A stretch of 7,699 nucleotides of DNA, from the NCBI GenBank assembly GCA_903891755.1, contig CAITFY010000088.1, positions 1-7,699 on the forward strand. Reading direction: 5' to 3'. Every line of letters begins with the position of its first letter. Positions within the stretch are counted from its first letter, which is position 1. This DNA comes from an uncultured Actinomycetes bacterium. Its GTDB lineage: Bacteria > Actinomycetota > Actinomycetes > Nanopelagicales > Nanopelagicaceae. The translations under genes were made by a program, and so were the position numbers. Below are positions 7,314 to 7,699 of this stretch, piece by piece. Below the pieces are notes generated by a model. It was not told the origin of the DNA and ran no database searches. It saw nothing but the letters and a program-made list of their open reading frames with translations.

Positions 7314-7362
7314 CTTTTGAAAAGCAACACTTATTGGCGCTTACCTTCCAGTTTCAACACAG

Positions 7363-7371
7363 TTATCCCAA
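7363..7371 (+). promoter_or_regulatory. Weak DnaA-box-like site TTATCCCAA
   Basis: The first six bases match the consensus and the seventh and eighth differ. It lies between the two box pairs and is in plus orientation like the right-hand pair. Confidence 0.3.
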
Positions 7372-7394
7372 CAAAACCCCCTTATTTCCCGCAG

Positions 7395-7403
7395 TTATCC
7401 ACA
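7395..7403 (+). promoter_or_regulatory. Perfect DnaA box TTATCCACA
   Basis: An exact match to the consensus high-affinity DnaA box, 32 bases past the dnaA stop codon. It probably anchors the initiator complex and may also be used in control of nearby transcription. Confidence 0.8.
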
Positions 7404-7405
7404 AC

Positions 7406-7414
7406 TTACCCACA
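7406..7414 (+). promoter_or_regulatory. DnaA box TTACCCACA
   Basis: One mismatch from the consensus, two bases after the perfect box and in the same orientation. The start-to-start spacing of 11 bases puts the two sites on nearly the same helix face. Confidence 0.6.
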
Positions 7415-7433
7415 TCTGGGGTTAGTTTGTTAC

Positions 7434-7699
7434 CTAATTTTTAGATTGCAGCTTAATTCTGTTGGTGAGCTCAGTGACTTGGTTATAGATCGAACGGCGC
7501 TCGGCCATCAATTGGCGGATCTTGCGGTCGGCGTGCATAACCGTGGTGTGGTCGCGGCCGCCAAAAGTCTGGCCAATCTTAGGAAGTGAGAGGTCGGTCA
7601 ATTCCCGGCATAGGTACATTGCAATCTGGCGGGCATTAACCAGAACCCGACTTCGATTAGTCCCACAGAGATCTTCCAGGGTGAGGCTGAAATATGAGG
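7434..7699 (-). CDS. dnaA: Chromosomal replication initiator protein DnaA, C-terminal part only
   Basis: This is the 3' end of the gene for the AAA+ initiator that binds DnaA boxes and melts the origin. Only the last 87 codons and the TAG stop are present; the frame is open to the window edge, so the start and the AAA+ domain lie outside. What remains is domain IV, the double-stranded DNA-binding domain. The conserved ARQIAMYLCRELTDLSLPKI helix region is followed by GQTFGGRDHTTVMHADRKIR, which contains the DnaA signature GGRDHTTVMHA; its residues make the base-specific box contacts in studied homologues. The last residues (ELTNRIKLQSKN) form the usual basic end. The gene is transcribed toward the neighbouring oriC, so a fork leaving the origin to the right would meet it head-on. 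The first two bases at the window edge belong to an incomplete codon. Confidence 0.97.
   Translation of the reverse strand, partial: SYFSLTLEDLCGTNRSRVLVNARQIAMYLCRELTDLSLPKIGQTFGGRDHTTVMHADRKIRQLMAERRSIYNQVTELTNRIKLQSKN

Larger units (their letters stand above)
7100..7433. other. oriC: Chromosomal replication origin (oriC), dnaA-dnaN intergenic region
   Basis: This 334-base region between the dnaA stop and the dnaN start contains no credible coding sequence. It is the location of the experimentally mapped origins of mycobacteria and streptomycetes. From left to right it holds the dnaN leader, an AT-rich stretch with a 16-base palindrome (7195-7218), then DnaA boxes from 7241 to 7414. The boxes on the dnaN side point to the minus strand and those on the dnaA side to the plus strand. 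Six candidates are visible: one perfect, three with one mismatch and two with two mismatches. The region is compact compared with the long, box-rich streptomycete origin. I found no clear intrinsic terminator after dnaA and no strong -35/-10 pair for dnaN. A weak pair is TTACTA (7226-7221) and TATAAA (7202-7197), 18 bases apart, within the AT-rich element. Confidence 0.88.

Noticed and set aside
7405..7425. Possible terminator hairpin after dnaA
   Set aside because: Only about four consecutive pairs (ACCC with GGGT) can form and no T run follows; the bases are better explained by a DnaA box.
1..7699. CRISPR array, tRNA, insertion sequence, phage or defence system
   Set aside because: Nearly all sequence is accounted for by conserved replication genes. 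I saw no spaced direct-repeat array, no cloverleaf and no transposase or integrase.

Overview
The window is the chromosomal replication-origin core of an actinobacterium, read here in reverse: every gene lies on the minus strand. In transcription order they are dnaA (only the last 87 codons), the dnaA-dnaN intergenic region, dnaN, recF, a dciA/DUF721 gene, gyrB and gyrA (its 3' end lies beyond base 1). The protein signatures are actinobacterial: the DUF721 gene between recF and gyrB with its SWKKG...RGPRDTYG tail, the RecF motif GYASHGESWS, the GyrA motif SPGNDPAAAMRYTE, and a GyrB C-terminus close to the mycobacterial one as I remember it. Base composition looks unusually low for the phylum, near 45-50% G+C on the lines I sampled by eye. 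A low-GC, streamlined actinobacterium is the best guess, for example a freshwater Nanopelagicales/acI type. That assignment is inference; no database was consulted.

Layout. Bases 7434-7699 hold the DnaA C-terminus (domain IV, the DNA-binding helix-turn-helix). Bases 7100-7433 are non-coding and carry the likely oriC. It contains one perfect DnaA box, three boxes with one mismatch and two weaker ones, an AT-only inverted repeat in a probable unwinding element, and two small repeats in the dnaN leader. Bases 5972-7099 are dnaN, 4874-5965 recF, and 4422-4877 dciA. Bases 4278-4421 are a 144-base leader before gyrB, 2322-4277 are gyrB, and 1-2322 are gyrA. Junctions are tight: 6 bases between dnaN and recF, an ATGA overlap for recF-dciA, and a TAATG overlap for gyrB-gyrA.

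The genes form one functional set. DnaA binds and opens the origin. DciA is the helicase operator that helps DnaB load. DnaN is the sliding clamp. RecF acts in gap repair at forks. GyrA2B2 removes the positive supercoils ahead of the forks. dnaN through gyrA are transcribed away from the origin, co-directional with the fork; dnaA is transcribed toward it.

I found no new biological system here. The most interesting signals are the mirror-symmetric DnaA-box pairs in oriC and non-standard residues in the GyrA quinolone-resistance region (Gly at the Ser83-equivalent site, Phe in the usual AQPW motif). There are also small inverted repeats in the dnaN and gyrB leaders. I saw no tRNA, rRNA, CRISPR array, insertion sequence or phage-related gene.
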